64,000 nt of DNA from positions 19,158,001-19,222,000 of the forward strand of contig CM075937.1 of NCBI GenBank assembly GCA_038030265.1, written 5' to 3'. How positions within the stretch are numbered: position 1 is the first letter of the stretch; the number at the start of each line of letters is the position of its first letter. Made by a program: the position numbers and the translations under genes. Shown piece after piece: positions 1 through 11,733 of this stretch. This DNA is from Corythucha ciliata. Taxonomy: Eukaryota > Arthropoda > Insecta > Hemiptera > Tingidae. A model generated the notes under the pieces. The model did no database searches. It had not been told where the DNA came from and worked only from the letters and a program-made list of their open reading frames with translations.

Positions 1-600
1 GCTATTTTGAGATGTTACATTATTTATTTAGAGGATCAAGCCCGATTTGAACCATTTCAGTCATGCCAACACCCTTAAAAAACGTTTTTGTTTTCAACTG
101 TTTCGGAGATTGAGCTCTAGTGAGGTGATCAAAGCAAGTCGCCCGTACGGTAATCTCGGAATAATCAAAAAGGCGGAAAATGTGTAATTGAAAAGCTAAT
201 ATGTATACCTAAACAATCCTGTTACAAAACAAAAATAATGCCAGCTATCAGAATAGTGTTGTTAGCGAATTTTGCACCAACCAAATGCGTGCTCACTGCA
301 ATCTATTCGGGAAAGAGTTACATCTGACGATTCATAGCTGGCTTTTATTATTTTGACGCGTCTTGATGTACAAAAAATAATGAAACGATGTATGGTACAA
401 TTTTACGCTTACAAAAACAGCTTTCCATGCGCAAGGCCAACCAAAACGGACACCTCTGAGCTAGTATCTCGCACTGCAAGCGAAAGAGAAACTTTACCCT
501 CAAAATGAACCTATGACTTATGACTACTGATTTTTGGGCCAAAGCGCGTTCCGCTTTTCTTCGAGAGTTATCTTGCTAACAAGAAAACGGCCATATAAAC
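1..600 (+). repeat. Dispersed repeat A, copy 1
   Basis: This segment is repeated with about 90% similarity at 9589-10217, and its tail (510-590) again at 11620-11715. It has no convincing ORF; translations are short and unlike any family I know. It lacks a MITE that is present in copy 2. Confidence 0.7.
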
Positions 601-1112
601 ATATGTATATGTCGCATCCACTTGGCGAAATTGTCCACTTCATGAAATAGATGTCCATTTCACGAAGTGGTTCCGGTTGGTTGTCGTAATTTTAAAAAAC
701 TACGACATCTGGACACAAAAAATGTCAATTTCTTGAAAAGGAAATCGCGTTTGTCCAGTTGCTGAAATTAAGCTTCCTTATTACTGCAAGTGGATGCACG
801 TCATTTTTTAGAGGGTTTTTGAGTGCTCAATAAAATAACCTTTTTAAATAGTAAAACAAAACTTGTTTCAGCATCAGAGATTCCTCACTCATCCATTTCA
901 AGAAAAGGATAATGTTGTGCATCCACTTGCAGTGAGGAAGCTTGGTTTCAGCAACTGGACAAACACGATTTCCTTTTCAAGAAATGGACAATTTTTTTGT
1001 CCAGATGTCGTAATTTTTTGAAGTTACAGCAAGTGGAGCCACTTCGTGAAATGGACATCCATTTCGTGAAGTGGACAATTACTCGACATGGATGCGACAT
1101 ATATGTACATAA
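601..1112. mobile_element. Foldback element, arms about 190-200 bp
   Basis: The left arm (about 603-795, ATATGTCGCATCCACTTG) is the inverted complement of the right arm (about 910-1110). A unique centre of about 115 bp separates them. The arms contain internal mini-palindromes of the type CCACTTCGTGAAATGGACAT. A solo left arm of the same family lies at 13212-13365, next to another foldback. No transposase is present. Confidence 0.65.
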
Positions 1113-1887
1113 AGAAATATAGATAGGGAAATATACATACACTTAGTCCCTCTTTTGCTATAAACCTTAACACTTGGCTCATCTTCAATGAGGCGCCACG
1201 TTGAGGGGCCAAGTGTCATTTTCAATACATTCAAGCACTTCTGCCCCTTCAGCTTTAAGAGACCGCTGAGGCTCTAAAATGAATCGTCCTTCAAATATAT
1301 GATTTCATCCATGCGGAAAAAACGAGTCTGGAAGTACTCGAATGATCTAAGCGCTACATCACTCACCTTACGAAATCCATCTTTTGTCTTATTTTGCAGG
1401 CTTTCTCCAAGATTCTTGCTTTTTCTCAAGCCGGTTTACTGTTTTCTTTGAGTTCATTTAAAAAGGAGGAATACGATAAATACGAAGAAAGGGAATGACA
1501 ATATGGCTGTTCACATTCCATTATTTTCATAAAAATTGGTCAATTCGAGATCATTACTCATAATTTTGAAGTTCACATGTATACAGGGTGGTTCGGGATA
1601 AGTGTGACAAAAAGTTTTGGGTAAAACTACGTCAAAAGTAGAGAAGAATGCGACCTTCGCGGATGTCCTATCTCCATTTTCCTAGGAGTTATGATTTTTT
1701 TAGTGTTTTTATTTCCTAACTGAATTTGCTCTAGGAAAACGCAGATTGCTCGACTTCTGTTACGATTTCCTCATAAAGTGACAACAGTTTCGGAAACTAC
1801 GGAAGATTTCCTGTGCAATGATGGTCATTACATTCTTCAAAAAGTCGAAAAAAGATATGTCTCTCCACTTCGTGAACAGTTTTTATT

Positions 1888-1933
1888 TATTCAGACCGGT
1901 TTCGAAGCATCAGTGCCTCATCATCAGTGATAG
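1888..1933 (-). ncRNA. Hammerhead ribozyme (type I, short stem III)
   Basis: The minus strand reads CTGATGA, then a 6-bp stem II closed by a CTGA loop, then GAA-ACCGGT-C, with cleavage predicted after that C. Stem III is the palindrome ACCGGT, which allows 3 bp in a monomer and favours a dimer. Stem I starts UCA/UGA. All conserved core bases are present. Confidence 0.72.
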
Positions 1934-2050
1934 TTTCATTAAATGTCAAAATGAAGGTTGTTACACCCTGTCGTCTATAAGTCCAAAGAGATTTATGGAC
2001 TTATAGACGACAGGGTGTAACAACCTTCATTTTGACATTTAATGAAACTA

Positions 2051-2080
2051 TCACTGATGATGGCTTCGAAACCGGTCTGA
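2051..2080 (+). ncRNA. Hammerhead remnant with deleted stem II
   Basis: CTGATGA (2054-2060) and GAAACCGGTC are kept, but about 10 bases of stem II and its loop are missing compared with the opposite arm. Self-cleavage is not expected. Confidence 0.55.
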
Positions 2081-3122
2081 ATAAATAAAAACTGTTCACG
2101 AAGTGGAGAGACATATCTTTTTTCGACTTTTCGTATTACGTAACTCCACAATATCGTCCTAAAAAATCAAATACATTCTTCAAAAGCATCACAAACCACC
2201 AGAGATCTGGCATTTTTACCATTAAATTCCCAAAATCTCTAATTCTGTGCTCTAGAAAAACATATGCCATTTCCAGAAGGTTACCTGAAACGTCTGGCAA
2301 GTATCACAAAAACTTGCCCGGTGTCGGTGTCTGAGCTTTCCAATGGCGCCCTCACGGTTCAAATCATCAATCTCCTTCGACCCAAAAAATCAATTTTTAG
2401 ATTAAAAACCGTGAGTTTTTTGATGCCAAAATGTCAACTGTTTTTAATTTTTCTCACCAATACTACACCTGTACTTTATTAACACGGCGGGGGAGGAGAG
2501 AACGCGAGTGAGTAGGTCTTGCATGCTGACAAATCATAAAATTCTCAGTTTCTGACACATCTTAAGAAGAATAAGATGAAAACGAAGGAAAAAGACTGCT
2601 GGAAAACTAAAAACAGTTGACATTTTGGCACCAAAAACTCACGGTTTTTAATCTAAAAATGGATTTTTTGCGTTGAAGGAGATTGATGATTTGGACCGTG
2701 AGGGCACAATTGGAAAGCTCAGACACTGTGCAAGTTTTTGTGATACTTGGCCAGACGTTTCAGGTAACCATCTGGAAATGGCATATGTTTTTCCAGAGCA
2801 CAGAATCAGAGATTTTCGAATTTTATGGTAAAAATGTCAGATCTTTGGTGGTTTGTGTTGCTTTTGAAGAATGTAATGACCGTAATTGAACAAGAAATCT
2901 TCCGTAGTTTCCGAAACTGTGGTCACTTTCTGAGGAAATCGTAACAGAAGTCAAGCAATCTGCGTTCTTCTAGAGCAAATTCAATTAGGAAATAAAAACA
3001 CTAAACAAATAATAACTCCTAGGAAAATGAAGATAGGACATCCGCGAAGGTCGCATTCTACTCCACTTTTGACTTAGTTTTACCCAAAAATGTTTGTCAC
3101 ACTTATTCCGAACCACCCTGTA

Positions 3123-5345
3123 TAATGGGGAAATTGGAGACAATGGGGGACTGCAAAGATTTGACAGTCATTAAATAATTGAGTTGCAATCAGACGCGGT
3201 TTTCTCACCTATTTAATTTTTTAATTAAAAAAATTACTAGACCTAAAGAAAGCTGCCAACTTTTAAGATTGCAGTGTATGATTAACCGACAGATTTAGTT
3301 GGATTTGAAAACATTTGAAAATACAGCAAACTTTCGAAATTTCGCACATTTTACTCCTTCGGTTCATTTTTCATCCCCTGAATCCTACATTTAAAATAAT
3401 ATGGTGCACTGGGATGATTGGAAATTTAACGCTCTTTCGGAAGCGGTGGGCGTTCTTTGCTGAAACGGTGTATTCAGATTTGATTTTCGGCCAGAAATAA
3501 GCGAGGTACAGTCGTTTTAGTAACGCAAGGTCTATAACACGAAAACAATTTTAAAAGTGAAAAAAGTCGGACTTCGTGCTGGGTGAAATTTTTTTTTGCA
3601 GAGGACAACTTTTGCCGCAAATGAGTAGCAGAATCGAACCCTGGCCGGTGGTGCGACCTTAACTTTAACACTCTGTATAGACCTTGCTCCTGAAGAACTT
3701 TGAAATTTGTTTAAAAATCACCAGGCGCACCAATCGGGCTGCAACTACTTGTAGTGTGGTAGCCACCCCACCTCTCCAAGAAATAGTAAAATCTGAACGG
3801 AGGAAGTAGGGGGAGGGGATGGAGAATCAGTGACAGACCCTCGTCACCCGGGTGGATGCCGCGGTAGGGCGCTTGGTCGTGGGGATGGGTTCCTCGGGGC
3901 GCGGATTCGGGCCACGCATGCGCGACACCCAAACCAAGCCGATACCCTCCAGCGGAGCGAATGTTCACACCAGTCACCAACGTCGGAGATCTTCCTCAGT
4001 TGAGAAAGCTACCAACCTCAAATTGGATAGTCACACGAGGTGTACAGCTGACCTCTAGGAATCACTAAAGTCAGGAAGAAGATCGGCCCTGACCGGACTG
4101 GACAGAACCAATGCTGATGAATTATAAAGTGAGGCACAATTTGAACTCGTACGATTTTTGTGGATTTTTTGACGTTAAAAAAATGGAGGTCATCGGGCGT
4201 TTTACCCCCCGCACATGTCTATGATCCGCCATTTCTAAATATTCGGCATGTGATAAAATATTGGCAAAGGGCTATTCCCTGAGTCCGAATACACATAGAC
4301 AAATACGCACATACATAGACAGATCCGCATTGTGTAATTTTTTCGAGCCAAAATCTTCATTTTTTCGCTTCCCCACCCCATTTCACTGCTTTCAGAAATG
4401 TCGACCAACGTTCCGGTAGCTCTGGCCTGCTCTTGATCCAGGATTAGTGCGTTGTTTTCGCAAAAGTGTAACGAAACCGGGAAAATCTGGTGACTAGTAG
4501 CCATAGCTCATGAACTTCTTAACCAATGCAGTCATCAAGGCGGTCATCGGTCAAACGACCGAATGGTCACAAACCACAGCCATTTTGACCGGATGTGACC
4601 GAGATGAACTGAAGCGCAAACCTCGATTTGGACAGTCACTTTAGGTGTGCAGCTGAACTCCAGGAATCACTGAAATCCGGAAGAGGAACGGCGGACCGAA
4701 CCAATGCTGATGAATTGTAAAGTGTTGGCACCATTTTGAACTCGTACGATTTTTGTGGATTTTTTCACGTAATAAAAAAGGGGGGTCGTAGGTCAGCTCC
4801 CCCTGCCCATGAGCTATCACCCGCCATGAGGGGCAAGCTCCCTGTAACTGACTCGTGAAAATCCATCCGGTCAAATTTTTTCATCTCAATCTGACTAATT
4901 TTTCCCCCTTTCACCCAGTTTTTTTTACTTTCGCAAAAAGCGTATACACGTATAACCACAAGTTAGCTCTTGGTTGAAGAACAGCCTAACTTTTGAAAAA
5001 ATGCAAACAAAACCTCAAGAATCGTCTCCCATAAAGTTTCGAGGCGTGGAATTCACTGCTGGAGCAACCGCGCCTGGTTTAAATGACGGGTGGAACATCG
5101 GAGTGTTGGGGCATGGGGCCTAGAAAATCTTGATTTTTGACACTTTTTTTTCCGGATTTTTGCGGAAACCTTGCCACTCCCTGAACAAGAGCCCATTTTT
5201 AGTTACGAATTCTAGGTCGACCTCCACTGAAGCTCAAGAATAAGTTCTCCTTTATTAAGGTGCAGACCTGGACTGCCCCGAACCCGAAACCTTCGGCACT
5301 TACTTTTAAGTAATTGATTGAGCTGGCTTTACTTTTTGTATTTTG
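3123..5345. other. Intergenic sequence with dispersed repeat B
   Basis: No gene is recognised. Segments 4010-4230 and 4600-4790 are diverged direct copies of each other (core GAATCACTGAAATCCGGAAG), and 4950-5170 has a counterpart at 14150-14400. 13560-14460 holds further copies. The GC-rich stretch 3710-3980 has short ORFs only. Confidence 0.5.
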
Positions 5346-5348
5346 TTA

Positions 5349-5485
5349 AGCCGGCTCCACACATGCGGTGTTTGCCGAATAACGAGCAAATTATTTATAA
5401 ATTTCTAGCATTGCCTAGAAACCGACCAACTGAAAATTGAAAAATATTTTGCTCGTTATTTGGCAAATACCGCATGTGTGCTTTC
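5349..5485. mobile_element. Palindromic MITE
   Basis: The inverted ends CACACATGCGGT...AATAACGAGCAAA and their complement enclose a core of about 50 bp. It is non-coding. A target duplication is not clear. Confidence 0.6.
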
Positions 5486-6490
5486 TGATTGTTTCAAGTT
5501 CACGTTCCTCTTATTTGTGTTACCCCTGCTTTTCTAATGAAACAAAAATGATGATTAAGGCTCTGTGAGGTTGTCTGTTGGTCAAGTTTCAGACGTCTCT
5601 GGCAAACATGCATGCTTCCGATCCGACACCGATGATGCATTTTATTTAGATCGGTATGGGGACCGTAATATGCATTAATACCTAATAATTGACGACTATT
5701 AGGCTTCTCAGTCCTCTCAGTTTGTGTTTCCAAACGTGGGAATTGGGTTTCCACCAGTTCCGATCGGACATGCATGATCGGTGTCGGATTTCCCAATCAG
5801 CACAAAAAGTGTCAATAATGTTGCTGAAACGTCGTACATCGACAAAATATTTGGTAACGTTTCAGTATCCTAACTATGTTGATGTTTCAGCAACGTCGCA
5901 CACACTGCACTAGAGTGTGACGAAAGTGATGTTCTATTATCTAATTACGGATTGCATCGACCGAAATTTTAGCTCTGTTCGTTTGTCAGTCCCGGGCTAC
6001 TAAACACACTTCCATCGAATCGACGTCTAAAAATAGATCCTTGATTGATTTTAATGTTTTATACGAGAAATGGTATTGTAGAAGAACTCTCTTCAAGAAA
6101 ATCCAAGTTTTGAAAAATGTGCAAGTTCCTTAATATACTATCCTGAAACTGATGTTTTTGAGATTACGTAAATTGCCAGATCGGTCATATTAGCTCAAAG
6201 TGTAAATGGTATATGTAGCACAAATCTACCAATCCGAAGTGTCTGGGTCGAATCCAGAAAATATTTTTATTTATTTTATTTAATTTGTTCTATGCAACCC
6301 CTCGATACCGTTTCATAAACGTTGCAATGTAACGTTACTTTTATGTCATTTTTATCAGTTTTCGCAACGTTTTGAAAATGTTCAATGTAACTTCGCAAAG
6401 ATTCATTGTCACCATAGTGCGACGTTTTTGAAACGTTATTAATTTTTAGTTTTAATATTAGATAATATTAGACTTTTGACGTGATCACTG
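5486..6490. other. Unassigned AT-rich intergenic stretch
   Basis: I see no gene, RNA or complete element. An imperfect repeat of GAAACGTT/AACGTTTC-type words is present at 5820-5870 and 6310-6440. Confidence 0.4.
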
Positions 6491-6494
6491 GTCC

Positions 6495-7135
6495 ATAGTC
6501 ATCGGCTCTCTGTTAGTATCAATGCGGGTGACTGAACACTCTGATTGTTGGCTGATGCCCGAGGTGTCGAGAAAAAGGAATACCTACCACGCACTCCGCG
6601 TCGTAGGTACCGCCAGACGTTGCTGGCCCTTACCTGGCCTGAGCCCCATACTTGGCCCGAATTCCCCAGCATAGTTGGTCCCATCTCTCAACTCGACCCG
6701 TTAGCCGCCACAACCAGCCGCGGCCGAGAGACACCGCAGTGTAGGTGGGCCTTATGAGCTCGAAACCAGGAAGGAGTCCCTGTCCGGGTTGCCTGAGCAG
6801 GGAAGGTGTTCCTGAACCCAGTCCCTGCGCCCCATCGGACGCCGCCAGCCTCATCTGAACGTTGGGCCCAAACCCAAACAAATCGTCTACCCATTGAACT
6901 GCTAACCCAACGCGCCTGCCAATAAGCCTCAACGACAAGGTCATCAAGAAGCCGGAGGCCCCAAGCAGTCCCTCACTCACTCCTCGGGCAAAAGACCGAG
7001 GCGTCCTACCCAGGCTCCACCGCCTGGAACCGGCACCGCAAGAAGTCCAGGTTGCCCAGGACGAGGCGGCGCTGGCGGACCCATGCGCGTCGAGTTCTGG
7101 AGGTGTCCCGGCATCCACACCCCTTGCAGACGATC
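6495..7135 (-). pseudogene. GC-rich remnant of a repeated coding element
   Basis: The segment is far richer in GC than its surroundings and has a 162-aa open frame on the minus strand (6630-7118). A diverged copy lies at 37975-38530; both read ...VHQRRL... and share blocks around GAGGCGGCGCTGG. This suggests the degenerate coding end of a transposon, possibly a non-LTR element. I cannot assign the family. Confidence 0.35.
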
Positions 7136-7139
7136 GTTA

Positions 7140-7510
7140 TTGTAATCATCCCCAAAAAACCTATCGAATAACACCAGTTTCAGGACTACGTTCTTCGATC
7201 ATTTTCGTATTCAGCAACATAAAACCTGTAGCATAAGACCATTTTCCGGACTTCGTTCTTCCAGTTAATTAAAATTCCCTAAATTTCGTGAGCTTGACGA
7301 GCCACAGAGGGCAAATGCCCCAGGCAGAAGATCATATATTCGTAATCAGCTCCATAAAACCTTTCGAATGAGACCAGTTTCAGGACTATTATCTTCCGGT
7401 TAAATGCGTGGCCCAAATTCAGGAATTTAATTAGCAATACATTTCCTTAGGCCCCCGGACTCGTAAATAGGGGGATATGCTATCATTTTCGTGACTACGT
7501 TCTTCCTGTT
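7140..7510. repeat. Satellite family C fragment
   Basis: It contains AAATGCCCCAGGCAGA and ACGTTCTTCC/GGTTAAT words spaced about 130-140 bp. The same family fills 57100-58210 and is scattered in 15000-16100. Confidence 0.55.
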
Positions 7511-9097
7511 TAATGGGACTGTCGCCAGCTCACGAACTATTACTAAAAAGTTTCATAGCCATAACAGCGGTTTTTTCATGTTGAAAATGGTCTATTAAGA
7601 GTGACGCTAAAATATGAACACATGATATGAACATGGATGTACTTAATTGCTTCCAATGCATTTCCCGTATCGAGGATACTGAAAATACACAATTGCCAAC
7701 GCGCTCCTTTATACTTGAGTTCCGATATTGGATACAAACTGAAATCTCAAGTTTAGTGCGAAACCGCCTTAAGAAGTCACCTGTCATATTACGGTTTGTT
7801 CAAACATTGATGCCTTCATCACCACATTTCGTGATGAGGAAAATATTAATGGATCTATGGGCACAAAAGAAAGCCAAACTTCCTTGCAACGCCATCTCAA
7901 ACTCCAATTATTTTTAAATATTGTCCAGAATAACACCAATAACCACAAACCTTTGAACATGTTAACTGAAAATTAAACATAAATAGTTACGAGTTGCACA
8001 CAAATATATTTAAAATATAGTTTAAACAGGAGTAGGTAATATCCAATCAAAACTGATAAGGATTTAAGAAAAGTAAAAAAAAAAAAATTTAGATCTCGAT
8101 GTGGTTCTGTTACAAAGTTCAATAATCAAATGGTCAACTGTACAACTGTGGAAGAGAAATGAGCAAGGAGGATAAATATATACATAAGAGGTTCAACAAA
8201 GGAGTGGGGGACGAGGACAGAACAAGTGGCGCGGCGGGTTACAAGAGTCAACAACAGGAGAGAGTAGCGCCTGCGCCCGGAACGCTTCCCCCTCCACCCC
8301 TTACCAATAATTTGTTTTTCTTTCATCCCCGCTCATTCTCAAGCGATGAACAAAAATTTCTACGGTGTAAACATTGCCGTATAATTATACAATTAAACAG
8401 CAATTTGTCACCATAGAAATATTGCTCTCACTTGACTGAAGGAGTGAGACTGCCTCAACTTTTACCAATAATGCTTATTGCTCCAGCCCCTATCAACGGC
8501 GTAAAACCCAATTAAAACGAAACAGATCAAGAAATCTATTTGAATGTGTGAGTAATTCAATTAGAATTAGAATTAGAAAAAAATTCCCCCAAGTGTCTCT
8601 ACCGCCCAGCCCATCGGTCAGACAGGGGTGATCTCATCAACGCTATAAAAAATCGTTGACGAGTTGACGATGGGGGGGGACCTTATCAGACTTGACCTTC
8701 AAGTCATCAACGGACCAACTCTTCAACGATGTTTTCGTTTTTTCCTCTGTGTATCATTGGTCAAATGTTTCTCATTTCGAACGTTTTTCAGCTTATATCC
8801 TGAGGATAGCGAAAACGGTGACTACTAACTCGTAATATTCAAGCTCGGCAAACATACGAACTACACATACAGAGAAAATACCCGCGTTTAAAACCCGCCA
8901 AATAAGAGCGTATTAACCAACGTATTAACGGTCGCACGGCAAAAGAGAAGTGTTAGCACTTCTTGACTTGAGTGCATCGAAACGGCAAAAATTTAAATCC
9001 AAAGTAAAAACAAACAAATTGTATTGAAATAAATAATTAAAAAGATGAGCAGAAAAATATGCAGTCAACGTTGTGCACCTGTTTGGGTGTCACATTA
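7511..9097. other. Unassigned intergenic stretch
   Basis: A 96-aa open frame at 7627-7917 matches nothing I recognise and is probably fortuitous. Near 8796 a CTGAGGA...GAAAAC string resembles a decayed hammerhead without stem II. 8600-8720 carries GTTGA/TCAAC-rich inverted words like those at 17080-17210. Confidence 0.35.
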
Positions 9098-9242
9098 GGT
9101 CTTTTCGGGCGACCCTCCAAACCTACACAAGTTACAAAATTTGCAATTTGTGTAGTTTTTAAACCAATTGAACACATGTTGCTATGTATACAACCTACAA
9201 ATTTGTAACTTTTGTAGCTTTTGTAGGTCGCCCAAAAAGACC
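9098..9242. mobile_element. Palindromic MITE with TA target duplication
   Basis: The terminal inverted repeats GGTCTTTTCGGGCGACC and GGTCGCCCAAAAAGACC are flanked by TA on both sides (9096-9097, 9243-9244). The interior is a further imperfect palindrome. Confidence 0.7.
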
Positions 9243-9588
9243 TATTATGGCTGTTGTATCGTATAATTTTGAATTTGATGCACTTACGCAGGTTACTTTA
9301 TCTCTTCTTTAGGACCTTGAAATGTATTTTTACAACGTGTATATCGAGTTGAAAACTATTTATTGAGGGAGGCAGTGAAATTCTGGGAGACTCAAAATCA
9401 CTCGCGAAATATCCCGCAACGATCTTCGGTTTGAATGGGGGGGGGGGGAGTGAAAAAGTGAGAGAAATTATCATCTAAACCCTAGTATGCATGACGTTTG
9501 AAATCACCACGAATGCGTACGCTGGGTCTATTAGATCCAGCTATATTTTGTACTTGATTTTCGGCATTATTTGTCTCATAAATTCCTA

Positions 9589-10217
9589 TTTTGAGATGTC
9601 ACATTATTTATTTAGAGGTTCATGACCGATTTGAACCATTTCAGAAATGCCAACGCCCATAAAAAACGTTTTTGTTTTCAACTGTTTCGGAGATTGAGCT
9701 CGAGTAGGGTGATCAAAGCCAATCGCCCATACAGTAATCACGGAATAATGAAAAAGGTGGAAAATGTGTAATTGAAAAAATATAGAGTTGAACCACAATC
9801 TAACGGAACCTAAAAATCAATAAAACCAATTTGTTTCACATGTGATTAGGTCCATTTACATCTGAAAATTTTGTTGAAAAATTCCATCAGAGTTTGGTTC
9901 AACTATAGTACCTAAACAATCCAGTTACAAAACAAAAATAATGCCAGCTATCAGAATAGTGTTGTTAGCGAATTTTGCACAAACCAAATGCGTGCACACT
10001 GCAATCTATTCGGGAACGAGTTACATCTGACGAGATTCATAACTGGCTTTTATTATTTTGACGGGTCTAGATGTACAAAAAATAATGGAACGAGGTATGG
10101 AACAATATTTTACGCTTACAAAAACTTCTTCCCATGCGCAAGGCCAACCAAAACGAACACCACTGAGCGAGTACCTCGCACTGCAAGTGAAAGAGAAACT
10201 TTACCCTCAAAATGAAC
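9589..10217 (+). repeat. Dispersed repeat A, copy 2 (MITE-filled)
   Basis: It is a direct copy of 1-510 with an extra block of about 130 bp at 9781-9907 that is absent from copy 1. Confidence 0.75.
9781..9907. mobile_element. MITE inserted in repeat A copy 2
   Basis: The inverted ends TATAGAGTTGAACCA and TTGGTTCAACTATA are present here only. The other copy of the repeat is uninterrupted at the matching place (about 200-215), giving an empty-site comparison. Confidence 0.7.
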
Positions 10218-11625
10218 CTATCACTCAATAATGCCACAAAATCAATGAAAATTACCATACTTAAGCACTGGGTCTGTCATACCCAGTGCATTCATTATAG
10301 GTAGGTCGCCAGAAAAATGTCGCCGGAATCTCGACAATCGGAAAAAATTGCCCCAAAGTTTAAGAAATGGGTTGAATACAGCCAAACTGAAGATGTCTTA
10401 GAGGCTCACAGTGATATAGCGAAATATAATTCCAACGTAAGACGGTAACGCCTCACGATAAACAGCTCGCGATAAACAGCTAAATCTACTGGCTTGCCCC
10501 CACATCCCCCAATGCCCCATTCAAAGTTGAGCCGTCAGAAAAACGGTTCTATTTTACCATTTTTTGCTGCACACCCACCCGCGGTCAGCATTTCGACTCC
10601 ACACATCCCTTAGTAGGAATTTTCCTCACATGATGAGGCTCGGTGGCGTCGATGCATTTTCTTTGTCGCTGAGCGAATTTGTTTGGCATTCTAACAAACA
10701 TCTGGATGATTTCAACGTCAAAACTTTTCGCTCCCGCAGCTGGCGGTAAGAAAGAGTGCATTTCTTTTCGTATACGGGTATCCTAAGCCGTCCCAGAAGT
10801 AATAATGTTGATACCGTAATTTGTTTCGTTAGTGTTTGACCCTCCCTCATACTGTTTGCTGCTCATATTGTCACCACCCTCTCGACAACAATTGTCATAA
10901 GTTTCCGTGGTTTTCGAAGGGCTTTGTTATATTAATTTTTGCGCCAAATTTTAGGATAAACTTGTGAATTTTGGCAAATTCACATTGCATGGCATTTCAT
11001 CAAATTTCTTCCCCTATTGTGGCCCTTCTCCGAATTAACTTTTTGAAGAAATGTAAATGGTAATCAAAGGCCGTGATACATTAGAGTTTTGAACTGAATT
11101 TTGAAGCGCTGGGATAAATGAGTACCGTTTGGCGTTTTTTAAAAATTGCATCCCCCCCCCCCTTGAATTTGTTATACATATCTATAGTAATTTATGGCGC
11201 TTGTTGCATTCATTTTTCAGTCAAATTTTAATGTGGCTAGATAAACGTGTGAATTTTTGCAATTTTTTTGAAATATCTTGCCTATTATGCCCTCCCAACC
11301 ATGCACATCAAATTTTACGAGAAATCTCGACAGTAATCTAGGGTTTTTGTTCAATTGAATTTTTGAGCCGAATTTGAGAGCGCTAGGATGAACTAGTGAG
11401 TTTTAACGCTATTTTTACACTTCCACCCCCGGAGGACCACCCCCTCACGCTTTCAAAAATTAAAATGGAAATCAAAGGCTACTTCAAAATGGAATCATCG
11501 TACCGAAGATAATGCGTCTAGAATCAACTGGTGAATTGTCGTGATTTTTGACCAGTTCAAGCCCTATTTCTCCCCCACCACCACCACCAAGTCAATTGAT
11601 TTGGCCCAAATGCAATACCGACCGG
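10218..11625. repeat. Degenerate tandem-like repeat region
   Basis: From about 10950 a motif of the type CTAGGATAAACTTGTGAATT recurs at roughly 10954, 11116, 11237, 11386 and 11518, with spacing of 120-160 bp and C-rich patches between. A related piece lies at 50020-50190. The rest shows nothing recognisable. Confidence 0.45.
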
Positions 11626-11733
11626 GGTCTTATGACTATACTGTTTTTTGGGACAAACCGCGTTCCGCTAAATTGATTTCTTCGAGAGTTAACGTGCTAA
11701 CAAGAAAACGGCCAAAAATACATACATATTATA

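Larger units (their letters stand above)
1843..2171. mobile_element. Hammerhead-bearing inverted-repeat retroelement (Penelope/retrozyme type)
   Basis: A 14-bp target duplication, TACATTCTTCAAAA, flanks it at 1829-1842 and 2172-2185. Inside, an inverted pair of about 145-bp units meets at the centre near 1990. A single-copy tail (CGTATTACGTAACTCCAC) follows the right unit. Each unit has hammerhead core sequence followed by ATAAATAAAAA. Penelope-like elements and animal retrozymes are known to carry such short-stem-III hammerheads; the family call is based on that. Confidence 0.7.
1584..3120. mobile_element. Large TA-flanked foldback element 1 (CAGGGTGG ends)
   Basis: The ends are CAGGGTGGTTCGG... 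and ...CCGAACCACCCTG, flanked by TA on both sides (1582-1583, 3121-3122). Arms of about 550 bp are inverted copies of each other, separated by a unique centre of about 130 bp (2482-2615). The left arm is split by a 329-bp insertion at 1843-2171; removing it restores the match. The TA duplication and terminal CAGGGTG suggest a non-autonomous Tc1/mariner-type element. That superfamily call is an inference, since no transposase is encoded. Confidence 0.75.

Noticed and set aside
4105..4125. CTGATGA at 4112 and related repeat copies as ribozymes
   Set aside because: No GAAA at the required distance and no stem II; the motif is part of dispersed repeat B.
7627..7917. 96-aa open frame as a gene
   Set aside because: No domain, no splice context, no homology I can recognise, and an overlapping antisense frame of similar length.
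8790..8830. Hammerhead near 8796 (CTGAGGA...GAAAAC)
   Set aside because: Only about four bases separate the two core parts, so no stem II can form.
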